A DNA stretch of 13,546 nucleotides from a bacterium. GTDB lineage: Bacteria; Armatimonadota; Zipacnadia; Zipacnadales; Zipacnadaceae. This document shows positions 6,577-13,032 of this stretch, in pieces. Where the stretch lies: positions 1 through 13,546 of the forward strand of contig JAUWJN010000029.1 of assembly GCA_030607655.1 (NCBI GenBank), given 5' to 3'. The notes under the pieces are model-generated. The model ran no database searches and was not told the DNA's origin. It worked only from the letters and a program-made list of their open reading frames with translations. Position 1 is the first letter of the stretch, and every line of letters begins with the position of its first letter. A program made the position numbers and the translations under genes.

Positions 6577-7593
6577 TCATGTGTACGACATAGGCGACAG
6601 CAGCCTCAGCACTTCAAGGCAGCCTGCCACATTGTCTGGATCCAGTGGGTACTTGTCACGTGGGCTTAGTAGGTTCAGGTACGCTGATGGCCTATCGGCA
6701 AAAGATCCGTCTTCCTGCTTCGCAAAGGCCTTATAGCAATACCCGTTGGTGACGACCACGGACTGAGTAGTGGGGAAGTGTGTCGCGTACTGCTCTGCCT
6801 GGTCACGCGCGTAGTCTAAGCCCTGGGTGAACCCCTTGGTCTCGATGATTAGCACACACTCATCTTTACTCTTAACATATGGCTTAGGGAAACAGGCAAC
6901 ATCGGCTCGCCTCCGACTTCCAACCGGCAGTTCGATCTTGATTTGCTGCTCGGCCCAGCCCAGCGCCAGGAGCAGGGGGATGACCAGAAATGTACGCGTT
7001 TCATGCTCCCGCAGGTCTTGCCACTCGCCTAAGTCATAGTAGTACTGGGCCAGCAAGCGTATGCGATTGAAGGTGGCAGTCAGGTCTTCGGCCGCTGAGG
7101 GCCGGAGGCCCTGTTGAATGAGAAACCGTAGTATCTCCTGGTCATCCACAAGTCTCGTCGGACTGGGCTCCAGATCGAGGAGCTCCTGAGCTGGCACTGT
7201 TGAGAGCACCTGCTCCGCAATATCCTTCAGGGGTTGCTTGTGTACTCGGTTAATGGCGCCGTAGACGAGGCCTTTGGGCGACTGTGGCGTTTCAAGAACA
7301 TGCCACTCTACGTGGCAGTACGCGCGCAGGTCCCAACCGTCGAAGTCCCGGAGCCATTCCTTGTCACCCTCGCCTTTGTGCCGACCCTCACGCTCTACCA
7401 CGCGCCCGACCGCTAACATCTTCATGCCGTATTTCAAAATGATCCGGTCATTCATCGCTACCTTGTTCATGGCAGCGATTTGCTTCTCCCCGCCGACGAA
7501 CGCCAGGCCGTAGCGAATGAAGTCTCGGGTATAGTCGCGGCCGAAGGCACCCGCGGCAATTTGCCAGTAGTTGAGATGAGTTACATCTGTCAT
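6577..7593 (-). CDS. EVE/PUA-like domain fused to HSDR_N PD-(D/E)XK nuclease
   Basis: A 338-residue protein of two parts. Residues about 8-100 (YWQIAAGAFGRDYT, YGLAFVGG, KVAMNDRIILKYG, AVGRVVEREG) have the layout of an EVE/PUA-like beta-barrel, a fold often used to read modified bases. Residues about 195-330 match the type I restriction R-protein N-terminal nuclease domain: HETRTFLVIPLLLALGW (Glu198), RRADVACF (Asp231), IIETKGF (Glu251, Lys253) and DQAEQYA (QxxxY, Gln265 and Tyr269). These are the expected residues of a RecB-like PD-(D/E)XK nuclease. No helicase or methylase domain is present. GGAGGG lies eight bases before the ATG. It is followed by an hsdR scrap and two small orphans on the same strand, which supports a defence setting. 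Modification-dependent DNA cleavage is an inference; catalysis could also be lost or regulatory. Confidence 0.8.
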   Translation of the reverse strand: MTDVTHLNYWQIAAGAFGRDYTRDFIRYGLAFVGGEKQIAAMNKVAMNDRIILKYGMKMLAVGRVVEREGRHKGEGDKEWLRDFDGWDLRAYCHVEWHVLETPQSPKGLVYGAINRVHKQPLKDIAEQVLSTVPAQELLDLEPSPTRLVDDQEILRFLIQQGLRPSAAEDLTATFNRIRLLAQYYYDLGEWQDLREHETRTFLVIPLLLALGWAEQQIKIELPVGSRRRADVACFPKPYVKSKDECVLIIETKGFTQGLDYARDQAEQYATHFPTTQSVVVTNGYCYKAFAKQEDGSFADRPSAYLNLLSPRDKYPLDPDNVAGCLEVLRLLSPMSYT

Positions 7594-7599
7594 CCGCTT

Positions 7600-7618
7600 T
7601 CCCTCCTTTGCGTTCTAA
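7600..7618 (-). promoter_or_regulatory. Shared leader/Shine-Dalgarno copy A
   Basis: The minus strand reads TTAGAACGCAAAGGAGGGA, placing AGGAGG eight bases before the nuclease ATG. The initial TAG is the stop of a short upstream reading frame ending KPDEYA. It is the best-spaced of the three copies in the cassette. Confidence 0.5.
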
Positions 7619-7697
7619 GCGTATTCATCTGGTTTGACCTCCTCTGAGAACTCGCCTGGAATTACGAAGGTGGCTCCAAGATGGTAGATTGTACCAT
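7615..7697 (-). pseudogene. Short frameshifted ORF upstream of the nuclease gene
   Basis: An ATG at 7697 (minus strand) sits four bases after AAAGGTGAT, a near-perfect ribosome site, and reads MVQSTILEPPS before a TAA. Shifting by one base gives FVIPGEFSEEVKPDEYA ending at TAG 7615-7617, directly before the leader of the nuclease gene. Together they would make a peptide of about 28 residues with protein-like composition. It may be a tiny gene broken by a one-base deletion, or the surviving end of a longer gene. I do not recognise it. It overlaps a possible -10 box (7696-7701), so the start codon and that promoter cannot both be used. Confidence 0.35.
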
Positions 7698-7724
7698 TCT
7701 ATCACCTTTCCTTCCGCATGCCAA
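7696..7724 (-). promoter_or_regulatory. Candidate sigma70 promoter for the minus-strand cassette
   Basis: The minus strand carries TTGGCA (7719-7724) and TAGAAT (7696-7701) separated by 17 bases. Each hexamer has five of six consensus bases. Transcription would start near 7689 and give a leader of about 95 bases before the nuclease ATG. It competes with the alternative reading of this spot as the start of a short ORF. Confidence 0.4.
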
Positions 7725-7740
7725 ACGATACCTTCTGCCC

Positions 7741-7769
7741 TTGCGCATCGGCCGCTATTGATATATAAT
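7741..7769 (+). promoter_or_regulatory. Candidate sigma70 promoter for thiC
   Basis: TTGCGC (7741-7746) and a perfect TATAAT (7764-7769) are separated by 17 bases, giving a predicted start near 7776 and a leader of about 114 bases before thiC. It points away from the candidate minus-strand promoter, so the two form a divergent pair. Confidence 0.5.
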
Positions 7770-7778
7770 ACTGGTGAT

Positions 7779-7889
7779 GTTGGGAGTCAGCTTAACTTGC
7801 TCTATTATGTCCGAACAGGCGCAAATCCACGACTCTTCCCCAACTCTGGAATTGGACGGAGAGCAATTCAAATAGAGGTAGGAATCCCA
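7779..7889 (+). promoter_or_regulatory. Structured thiC leader, unassigned; possible degenerate cobalamin-riboswitch-like core
   Basis: GTTGGGAGTC (7779-7788) can pair with GACT and CCCAAC (7831-7834 and 7839-7844), enclosing a loop of about 42 bases, so the RNA probably begins with a stem. GGCGCAAATCC (7818-7828) followed by CTCTTCCCCAACTCTGGAA (7833-7851) resembles the cobalamin riboswitch core (GGUGnAAnUCC, then CUGUCCCGCnACUGUnA). AGTCAGCTTAACTTGCT (7785-7801) loosely resembles the B12 box, but it lies before the core instead of after it. The usual thiC regulator, a TPP riboswitch, is not recognisable. The segment is open in the thiC frame but does not look coding. Confidence 0.3.
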
Positions 7890-9173
7890 ATGGCAGTCCA
7901 GCAGGTGCTAACACCCGTCAGCGAGGCCACCTTAAAGGCAGTAGCGGCGGATGAGAAGATTGACCTTGAGAAACTCCGGGCCCGCCTGCAGAGCGGCGAG
8001 ATTGTGATATGGGGCCAGGCTGAGGGTGCCGTGAAGCCCACGGGTATCGGCACAGGCTTGCGCACCAAGGTCAACGCGAATATTGGGACATCGCCGGATT
8101 TCCCCTCGCTGGAAGATGAACTTGATAAACTACACGCCGCCCTCAGCGTCGGGGCTGACACGATAATGGATTTGAGCATTGGCGGCGATGTTGACGCTAT
8201 CCGCAGAGAGATTCGGGCCGCCTGCAATGTACCCCTGGGGACAGTGCCTATCTACCAGGCAGCCATTGAAGCTGAAGAGCATTATGGCAGCATGGACAAG
8301 ATGACCCCCGACCAGATTTTTGAGGTCATTGAACGCCACGCCGCTGATGGGGTTGACTTTATGACCTTGCATTGTGGCGTGACCCACTACAGCGTGGCCG
8401 CACTGGATAGCGATGATCGCCTCTGTGGTATCGTCAGTCGCGGCGGCAGTATGCTGGCCAGGTGGATGCAGGCCAACGACGCTGAGAACCCATTGTATGA
8501 GCACTACGACAGGCTCCTGGCAATTCTAAGTAAATATAATGTATCCGCCAGCCTGGGAGATGGCTTGCGACCTGGCGCAGTGGCTGATGCCTCCGACCGC
8601 GGACAGATAGCGGAGACCGAAGTGCTCGGTGAGTTAGTGCTCAGAGCCAGAAACAACGGGGTTCAGGTTTTCGTAGAAGGGCCGGGCCACATGCCCCTGG
8701 ATCAGATTGCCGGCAATGTGATATTGCAAAAGCAACTGTGTCACAATGCTCCGTTCTATGTCCTGGGGCCCCTGGTTACGGACATCGCTCCCGGCTATGA
8801 CCACATTACTTCCGCGATAGGCGGAGCGATCTGCGCGGCGGCTGGTGCTGACTATCTTTGCTACGTTACTCCCGCCGAGCACCTGGGCCTCCCCACCACC
8901 GATGACGTAGTGGAGGGGGTCATCGTCACCCGCATTGCCGCTCACGCTGCTGATATCGTTAAGGGTGTACCAGGCGCGGTTCAGTGGGACGATGCTATGT
9001 CCCAAGCCCGCGGCAATCTGGATTGGCAGGCGATGACCGAACTTGCCATAAATCCGGGCCGAGTAATTGAACGGCGGGGTGAACGGGCGAGTCTGGACCC
9101 GGCCGCTTGCTCAATGTGCGGCAAGTTCTGTTCAATGAAGATTGACCGGACCCGGCGCCACGGCAAAGCTTAA
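7890..9173 (+). CDS. thiC: Phosphomethylpyrimidine synthase ThiC
   Basis: Radical-SAM enzyme that converts aminoimidazole ribotide to the hydroxymethylpyrimidine phosphate unit of thiamine. ATG 7890 behind AGAGGTAGGA gives 427 residues, the size of the short bacterial/archaeal form. The open frame extends back to 7689, but that part is leader-like. Conserved segments include KVNANIGTS, MDLSIGGD, GTVPIYQA, LHCGVT, SLGDGLRPG, FVEGPGHMPLDQI, CHNAPFYVLGPLVTDIAPG and TPAEHLGLPTTDDV. The C-terminal cluster-binding motif is CSMCGKFC (Cys407, 410, 414), spaced CX2CX3C against CX2CX4C in long ThiC. The paralogue BzaF (benzimidazole synthesis) is similar, and with no bza neighbours ThiC is the default. 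It has its own candidate promoter and leader. Confidence 0.93.
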   Translation: MAVQQVLTPVSEATLKAVAADEKIDLEKLRARLQSGEIVIWGQAEGAVKPTGIGTGLRTKVNANIGTSPDFPSLEDELDKLHAALSVGADTIMDLSIGGDVDAIRREIRAACNVPLGTVPIYQAAIEAEEHYGSMDKMTPDQIFEVIERHAADGVDFMTLHCGVTHYSVAALDSDDRLCGIVSRGGSMLARWMQANDAENPLYEHYDRLLAILSKYNVSASLGDGLRPGAVADASDRGQIAETEVLGELVLRARNNGVQVFVEGPGHMPLDQIAGNVILQKQLCHNAPFYVLGPLVTDIAPGYDHITSAIGGAICAAAGADYLCYVTPAEHLGLPTTDDVVEGVIVTRIAAHAADIVKGVPGAVQWDDAMSQARGNLDWQAMTELAINPGRVIERRGERASLDPAACSMCGKFCSMKIDRTRRHGKA

Positions 9174-9284
9174 TAGGCACGGGCGAATGCCCGCTGCCGT
9201 GGCATAGATGGTCGTGGAAGGAAGCAACTACTGTTGACTGGTTACTGTCCACTGAGCTAATTACGGAAGGGGTAGTATTGCCTT

Positions 9285-10880
9285 ATGTCTATTATGCGTT
9301 TGCGCAAGGTATTTAACCGCCCGGTGAGAATACAGGTGGGGAAACGAAGTATATCTCTGGGCAGTCCTCTGGTGGCTATTTTCTGGGCGATCGTGGTCAT
9401 CTTCGTAGTCGGCGCTTATAGCATGTTCTCGGGACCTCCGCGGACCCGGCCTACCGGCGGGGAGGAACGTAATGTAACCAAACTCGTCGCCCAAGTGGAT
9501 AAGTACAAGATCGCCCGGCGTGATTTCGAGCGAAGTCTATATTTGGTGCGCAAGAATCAGCCGACAAGTGTTGACATTCCACAATTGCGATACCTGAAGA
9601 CTAATTTGCTACAAGAGATAATTAACCGGCACCTGTTGCTGGAGGCGGTGGGTGCTGAGGATATTAAGGTCTCCAAGCAGGAGATTAGGCAGGAGCAGAC
9701 CCGGCTGGTTGACGCCGCAATCAGTGGGCGGTTTCCGGATCAGAAAGACCTGCGCAGCTATCTGCAACGGCATCAGCTCTCCTATGAGCAGTACCGCAAC
9801 CAGCTTCTGGAGGACCGCTACGGCAACGAAGAGCCGCTGCGCGAGCAATTGCTAACGCAGAAGCTGGAAGACCTCGTCCGCGGGCAGGTGCAAGTTACTG
9901 ATGAGCAGGTCAAGGAAGAGTACACTGAGGTTAAGGCCCGACACATATTGGTAACTCCGGAGAGCTTCCTCCACCCCACCTCAGCCGAGGACCAGCCCAG
10001 CGCTGAGGCCAAGGCCAACCCGCCGCAGCCCCTGACCCAGGAGCAAGCTACGGCCAAAGCTCAGCAGAAGGCCCAGCAGTTGCTACAACAAATCAAGCAG
10101 GGAGCCGATTTCGCCGAACTGGCTAAAGAGCACTCTGAAGACCCGGGTAGCGCGGAAAGCGGCGGAGATTTAGACTGGATACGTCGGGGGCAGATGGTCA
10201 AGGAGTTCGAAGACGCCGTCTTCAGCCTGCAACCGGAGCAGGTAAGCGAGGTAGTGAAGACGGACTTCGGGTTTCATATCATCAAGGTGGAAGCCCGCCG
10301 CAGCAGTCTTCCTGAGGATTTCGAAGAGAATAAGGAAGCCTACAAGCAGCAGGTCGTATCCCGCCACCAGCATCAGGCCTGGCAACAGTACCAACACAAT
10401 CTGGAAAAGCAGGCGAACATAGAGCTGTTCGACCCTGAACTAAGGGCCTATAAGCTCCTGGAAAAAGCTAACCAGGCCGAGGCAATGGGCTTACTAACCG
10501 AAGCGGTCAACAACGATCCCTTCAATATGTCGGCGCGCTACGAGCTTGCCCAGCTTTACCGCGAGGCCGGAGAAACCAGCACCGCTGTTAAGTACCTGCG
10601 GCAGATAACCGAGAGCTCTGAGGGCGCCCACTCTCCGCAGATACATCTGGGGCTGGGCGAACTATTGCAGGAGCAAGGGCTTGCTGAAGAGGCGTTAGCC
10701 GAGTTTAAGTCAGCCTCCGACTGGGCGTCGGCCCCTCAATACGGCAATTACTTCATTCATATGCGCCTCAAGCAGATGTTTGAAGATCTCAAACAGCCGG
10801 ACCTGGTCAAGCAGGAAGAAGAGTGGCTGGCGGCGTTCACTGAGCAACAAGAACAAGGACTTAGCTTCCCGGGAGGCTAG
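9285..10880 (+). CDS. Membrane-anchored PpiC/SurA-type peptidyl-prolyl isomerase with TPRs
   Basis: A foldase for exported proteins. Residues 28-48 form a single membrane anchor (LVAIFWAIVVIFVVGAY), leaving the rest outside the cytoplasm. Residues about 62-212 are a helical SurA N-terminal-like chaperone region. Residues about 214-337 are a parvulin (PpiC) domain, with KARHILV at its start, GADFAELAKEHSEDPGSAESGGDL in the middle (seen at 273-296) and FGFHIIKVEAR at its end. The domain is interrupted by a Pro/Gln/Ala-rich insert of about 35 residues (227-262). Residues about 383-475 look like two or more TPR units, unusual for PrsA or SurA themselves. The ATG at 9285 follows GGAAGGGG at a long spacing; ATG 9294 is an alternative. 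nadE begins three bases after its stop, so the two are cotranscribed. Confidence 0.87.
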   Translation: MSIMRLRKVFNRPVRIQVGKRSISLGSPLVAIFWAIVVIFVVGAYSMFSGPPRTRPTGGEERNVTKLVAQVDKYKIARRDFERSLYLVRKNQPTSVDIPQLRYLKTNLLQEIINRHLLLEAVGAEDIKVSKQEIRQEQTRLVDAAISGRFPDQKDLRSYLQRHQLSYEQYRNQLLEDRYGNEEPLREQLLTQKLEDLVRGQVQVTDEQVKEEYTEVKARHILVTPESFLHPTSAEDQPSAEAKANPPQPLTQEQATAKAQQKAQQLLQQIKQGADFAELAKEHSEDPGSAESGGDLDWIRRGQMVKEFEDAVFSLQPEQVSEVVKTDFGFHIIKVEARRSSLPEDFEENKEAYKQQVVSRHQHQAWQQYQHNLEKQANIELFDPELRAYKLLEKANQAEAMGLLTEAVNNDPFNMSARYELAQLYREAGETSTAVKYLRQITESSEGAHSPQIHLGLGELLQEQGLAEEALAEFKSASDWASAPQYGNYFIHMRLKQMFEDLKQPDLVKQEEEWLAAFTEQQEQGLSFPGG

Positions 10881-10883
10881 CTA

Positions 10884-11666
10884 GTGAGCGAGTTGGATAT
10901 TGATTGCCCGGCGGTGCACAAAACGATAGTGAAATTCATTCGCGATTTCCTGGCGGCAGCAGGTTTTGAGCGCGGGGTACTGGGACTGTCGGGCGGTCTC
11001 GACTCGACGGTGGTAGCCTTCTTATCCGCCGAAGCTCTGGGGCCTGACAATGTAATGGCTCTGATTCTGCCTTATAAGACCACCAGGCCTGCGTGCATCC
11101 AAGATGCCGGCGCTGTCGCGCAGCAGCTAGGCATTCGCACCCAAACCATTGACATAACGCCGCAGATTGACGCCTACTTTGAGCAATTTCCCGACGCTGA
11201 CCGGCTGCGTCGCGGCAACAAGATGGCCCGGGAGCGTATGGCGATAATCTACGATCACGCCAAGGCGTGGCAGGCCTTAGTCATCGGTACGGGCAACAGG
11301 ACTGAAGCGTTGCTGGGGTATACAACTTTGTGGGGCGACATGGGCTGTGACCTGAATCCTCTGGGCAATCTGTATAAGACCCAGGTGCGCCAGCTCGCGC
11401 AGCATATAGGGGTTCCCGAGCACATCATCCACAAGCCGCCCACCGCTGGCCTCTGGCCGGGCCAGACCGACGAGGGCGAGTTGGGCGTTACCTACGCCGA
11501 CGCTGACCAGGTTCTGTACCGACTGATTGATTTGCAGCTCACCCCTGAGCAAACAGCTACCACAGGCTTCAACTCCGCGACAGTGGATAAGATACTTAAA
11601 ATGATACAGCACTCTGAACACAAACGTCACCTGCCACCAGCGGCTCAGGTTGATGCCCCTGCTTAG
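10884..11666 (+). CDS. nadE: NH3-dependent NAD+ synthetase
   Basis: Final step of NAD biosynthesis: ATP-dependent amidation of nicotinate adenine dinucleotide through an adenylate. At 260 residues it has only the synthetase domain, so free ammonia or a separate glutaminase is the nitrogen source. The PP-loop SGGLDST is at 36-42. Other family signatures are IGTGNRTEALLGYTT, GDMGCDLNPLGNLYKTQV and PPTAGLWPGQTDEGELG. The start is GTG 10884, seven bases after GGGAGG, which lies inside the end of the foldase gene. That arrangement indicates translational coupling, although the two functions are unrelated. rsmI follows after 17 bases. Confidence 0.95.
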   Translation: MSELDIDCPAVHKTIVKFIRDFLAAAGFERGVLGLSGGLDSTVVAFLSAEALGPDNVMALILPYKTTRPACIQDAGAVAQQLGIRTQTIDITPQIDAYFEQFPDADRLRRGNKMARERMAIIYDHAKAWQALVIGTGNRTEALLGYTTLWGDMGCDLNPLGNLYKTQVRQLAQHIGVPEHIIHKPPTAGLWPGQTDEGELGVTYADADQVLYRLIDLQLTPEQTATTGFNSATVDKILKMIQHSEHKRHLPPAAQVDAPA

Positions 11667-11683
11667 ATTACCATTTTGACCCC

Positions 11684-12562
11684 ATGGTAGACGCCAAATC
11701 AGCAGGCAATAAGGAAGATAGCCAAGCCGGTACGCTATACGTAGTGGCCACGCCTATTGGTAACCTCCAGGACATAACGCTGCGGGCTCTGGAGGTGTTG
11801 CGCAGTGTGGACCTGGTCGTCGCCGAGGACACGCGGCGTACGCGCAAGTTGCTGGCCCATTACGAAATCCATGCTCCGCTGGAAAGCTACCACGGGGACA
11901 GCGGCCCCCGGAAGGCCCAGCGCATTCTGCGAACCCTCCAACAAGGCAAAAGTGTGGCGCTGCTGTGTGATTCGGGTACGCCTGCTGTCTCTGACCCGGG
12001 GGCGGAGCTAGTAGCGCTCTGCCACCAAAACGACATCAAGGTAATCCCCATCCCCGGGCCCAGCGCGGTCACCGCCGCTTTCTCGGTGGCCGGAATGTCT
12101 TCGGCGGGATTCATCTTTGCCGGCTACCCGCCGCGCAAGGACTCCGAGCGCCACCAGTTCCTACAAGAGATAGCACGGGATTCTCGACCAGCGATATTCT
12201 ATGAATCTCCCCAGCGGGTAGTTGCCACATTGCAGGAACTGGGCCAGATTTGTCCGCAGCGCAGGATACTTGTCGCCCGCGAGCTGACGAAATTACACGA
12301 GGAGCTGTTGTGGGGAGCGGTCGAAGAAGTAGCGGCTCACTTCATCAGCGTGGCGCCCCGAGGTGAATTTACAATCGTATTGGCCCCCAGTACCGAGCCT
12401 ACTGGGCAGCCAACGGTTGAAGAAGAGCAACTGGAGCAAGCGGTAAAGGACATGCTAGCGGCGGGCCTGACGGCCCGTGACACTGCCCATATTATTGAGC
12501 TTCTCACACCTCTCAGCCGTAACGAAGCCTATAACTTTGTGCAGCAGGTCTACAACTCTTGA
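11684..12562 (+). CDS. rsmI: 16S rRNA (cytidine-1402-2'-O)-methyltransferase RsmI
   Basis: SAM-dependent methyltransferase of the tetrapyrrole-methylase fold that 2'-O-methylates C1402 in the decoding centre of 16S rRNA. It has 292 residues, close to the family norm. Signatures are TLYVVATPIGNLQDIT (18-32), VAEDTRRT (47-54), LLCDSGTPAVSDPG (93-106), IPIPGPSAVTAAF (121-133), FAGYPPRK (145-152) and ARELTKLHEE. No strong ribosome site precedes ATG 11684, so translation may depend on read-through coupling from nadE, 17 bases upstream. It ends seven bases before the convergent eamA stop, leaving no room for a separate terminator. Confidence 0.95.
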   Translation: MVDAKSAGNKEDSQAGTLYVVATPIGNLQDITLRALEVLRSVDLVVAEDTRRTRKLLAHYEIHAPLESYHGDSGPRKAQRILRTLQQGKSVALLCDSGTPAVSDPGAELVALCHQNDIKVIPIPGPSAVTAAFSVAGMSSAGFIFAGYPPRKDSERHQFLQEIARDSRPAIFYESPQRVVATLQELGQICPQRRILVARELTKLHEELLWGAVEEVAAHFISVAPRGEFTIVLAPSTEPTGQPTVEEEQLEQAVKDMLAAGLTARDTAHIIELLTPLSRNEAYNFVQQVYNS

Positions 12563-12569
12563 AGCCCCG

Positions 12570-13010
12570 TCACCCCGTTCGGCCTACTCCCGACACCAGC
12601 ATAACGCCGACTACGATGAGGACTGCTCCCAGAATCTTCGGAGAAGTCAGCCGCTCGCCCAGGAAAAGTATGGCTAATCCCACTGCCACCAGGGAGTAGC
12701 TGGCGGTGATGGGGGTGACTTGCGAGGCCTCGGCCCCTTGCAGTGCCTTCATATATGCGAAGTTCCCTATCACTGGCGATAGCAGTGTGCCCACCGCCAG
12801 AAGAAGCACCGGGATTGCCTTGGCGCTGGTGATATCTTGCAGCCAACCTGCGGTCGCCCCGTAGCCGACCAGCATCAGGCTGGCGAAAACCGTACGTAGC
12901 ACCACCGCAGCCCCCGCCGACAAACTGCCCAGAGCCAACTTGTCAAATAACGGCGCACTTCCCCAACCTACCAACGCAATAATAGCATATAGTAGCGCAG
13001 TTCTGCTCAT
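12570..13010 (-). CDS. Single-domain EamA/DMT-family transporter
   Basis: A 146-residue, highly hydrophobic protein with about five membrane segments (roughly 4-24, 32-50, 66-86, 95-116 and 123-142). It contains GWGSAPLFDKLAL at the start and the EamA closing pattern FLGERLTSPKILGAVLIVVGVMLV. The usual drug/metabolite transporter has two EamA repeats and about ten helices. Single-repeat members exist and probably pair as dimers, so this need not be a truncation. GGGAGGT lies eight bases before the ATG. The FGGY kinase gene ends 22 bases upstream on the same strand, so export or uptake of a sugar-related metabolite is possible, but the substrate is unknown. Confidence 0.88.
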   Translation of the reverse strand: MSRTALLYAIIALVGWGSAPLFDKLALGSLSAGAAVVLRTVFASLMLVGYGATAGWLQDITSAKAIPVLLLAVGTLLSPVIGNFAYMKALQGAEASQVTPITASYSLVAVGLAILFLGERLTSPKILGAVLIVVGVMLVSGVGRTG

Positions 13011-13032
13011 AACCGGCTACCTCCCGGGGTGA

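Noticed and set aside
6240..6593. Plus-strand ORF of 117 codons in the cassette
   Set aside because: It is antisense to the better supported minus-strand genes, Pro/Ser-rich and lacks a ribosome site.
7640..7680. CTGAGA followed by CTGGAATTACGAAGG, recalling TPP riboswitch wording
   Set aside because: The required ACCTGATC-type segment is absent, the order and spacing do not fit, and it lies upstream of the thiC promoter.
7689..7889. 67-codon N-terminal extension of thiC in the open frame
   Set aside because: No homology to ThiC is apparent in this part, a ribosome site precedes ATG 7890, a promoter and stem lie inside the extension, and the length from 7890 fits the short ThiC form.
9180..9193. 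CGGGC-GAAT-GCCCG hairpin after thiC as a terminator
   Set aside because: The stem is only five base pairs and no T-run follows. It may slow transcription but does not meet the usual form of an intrinsic terminator.
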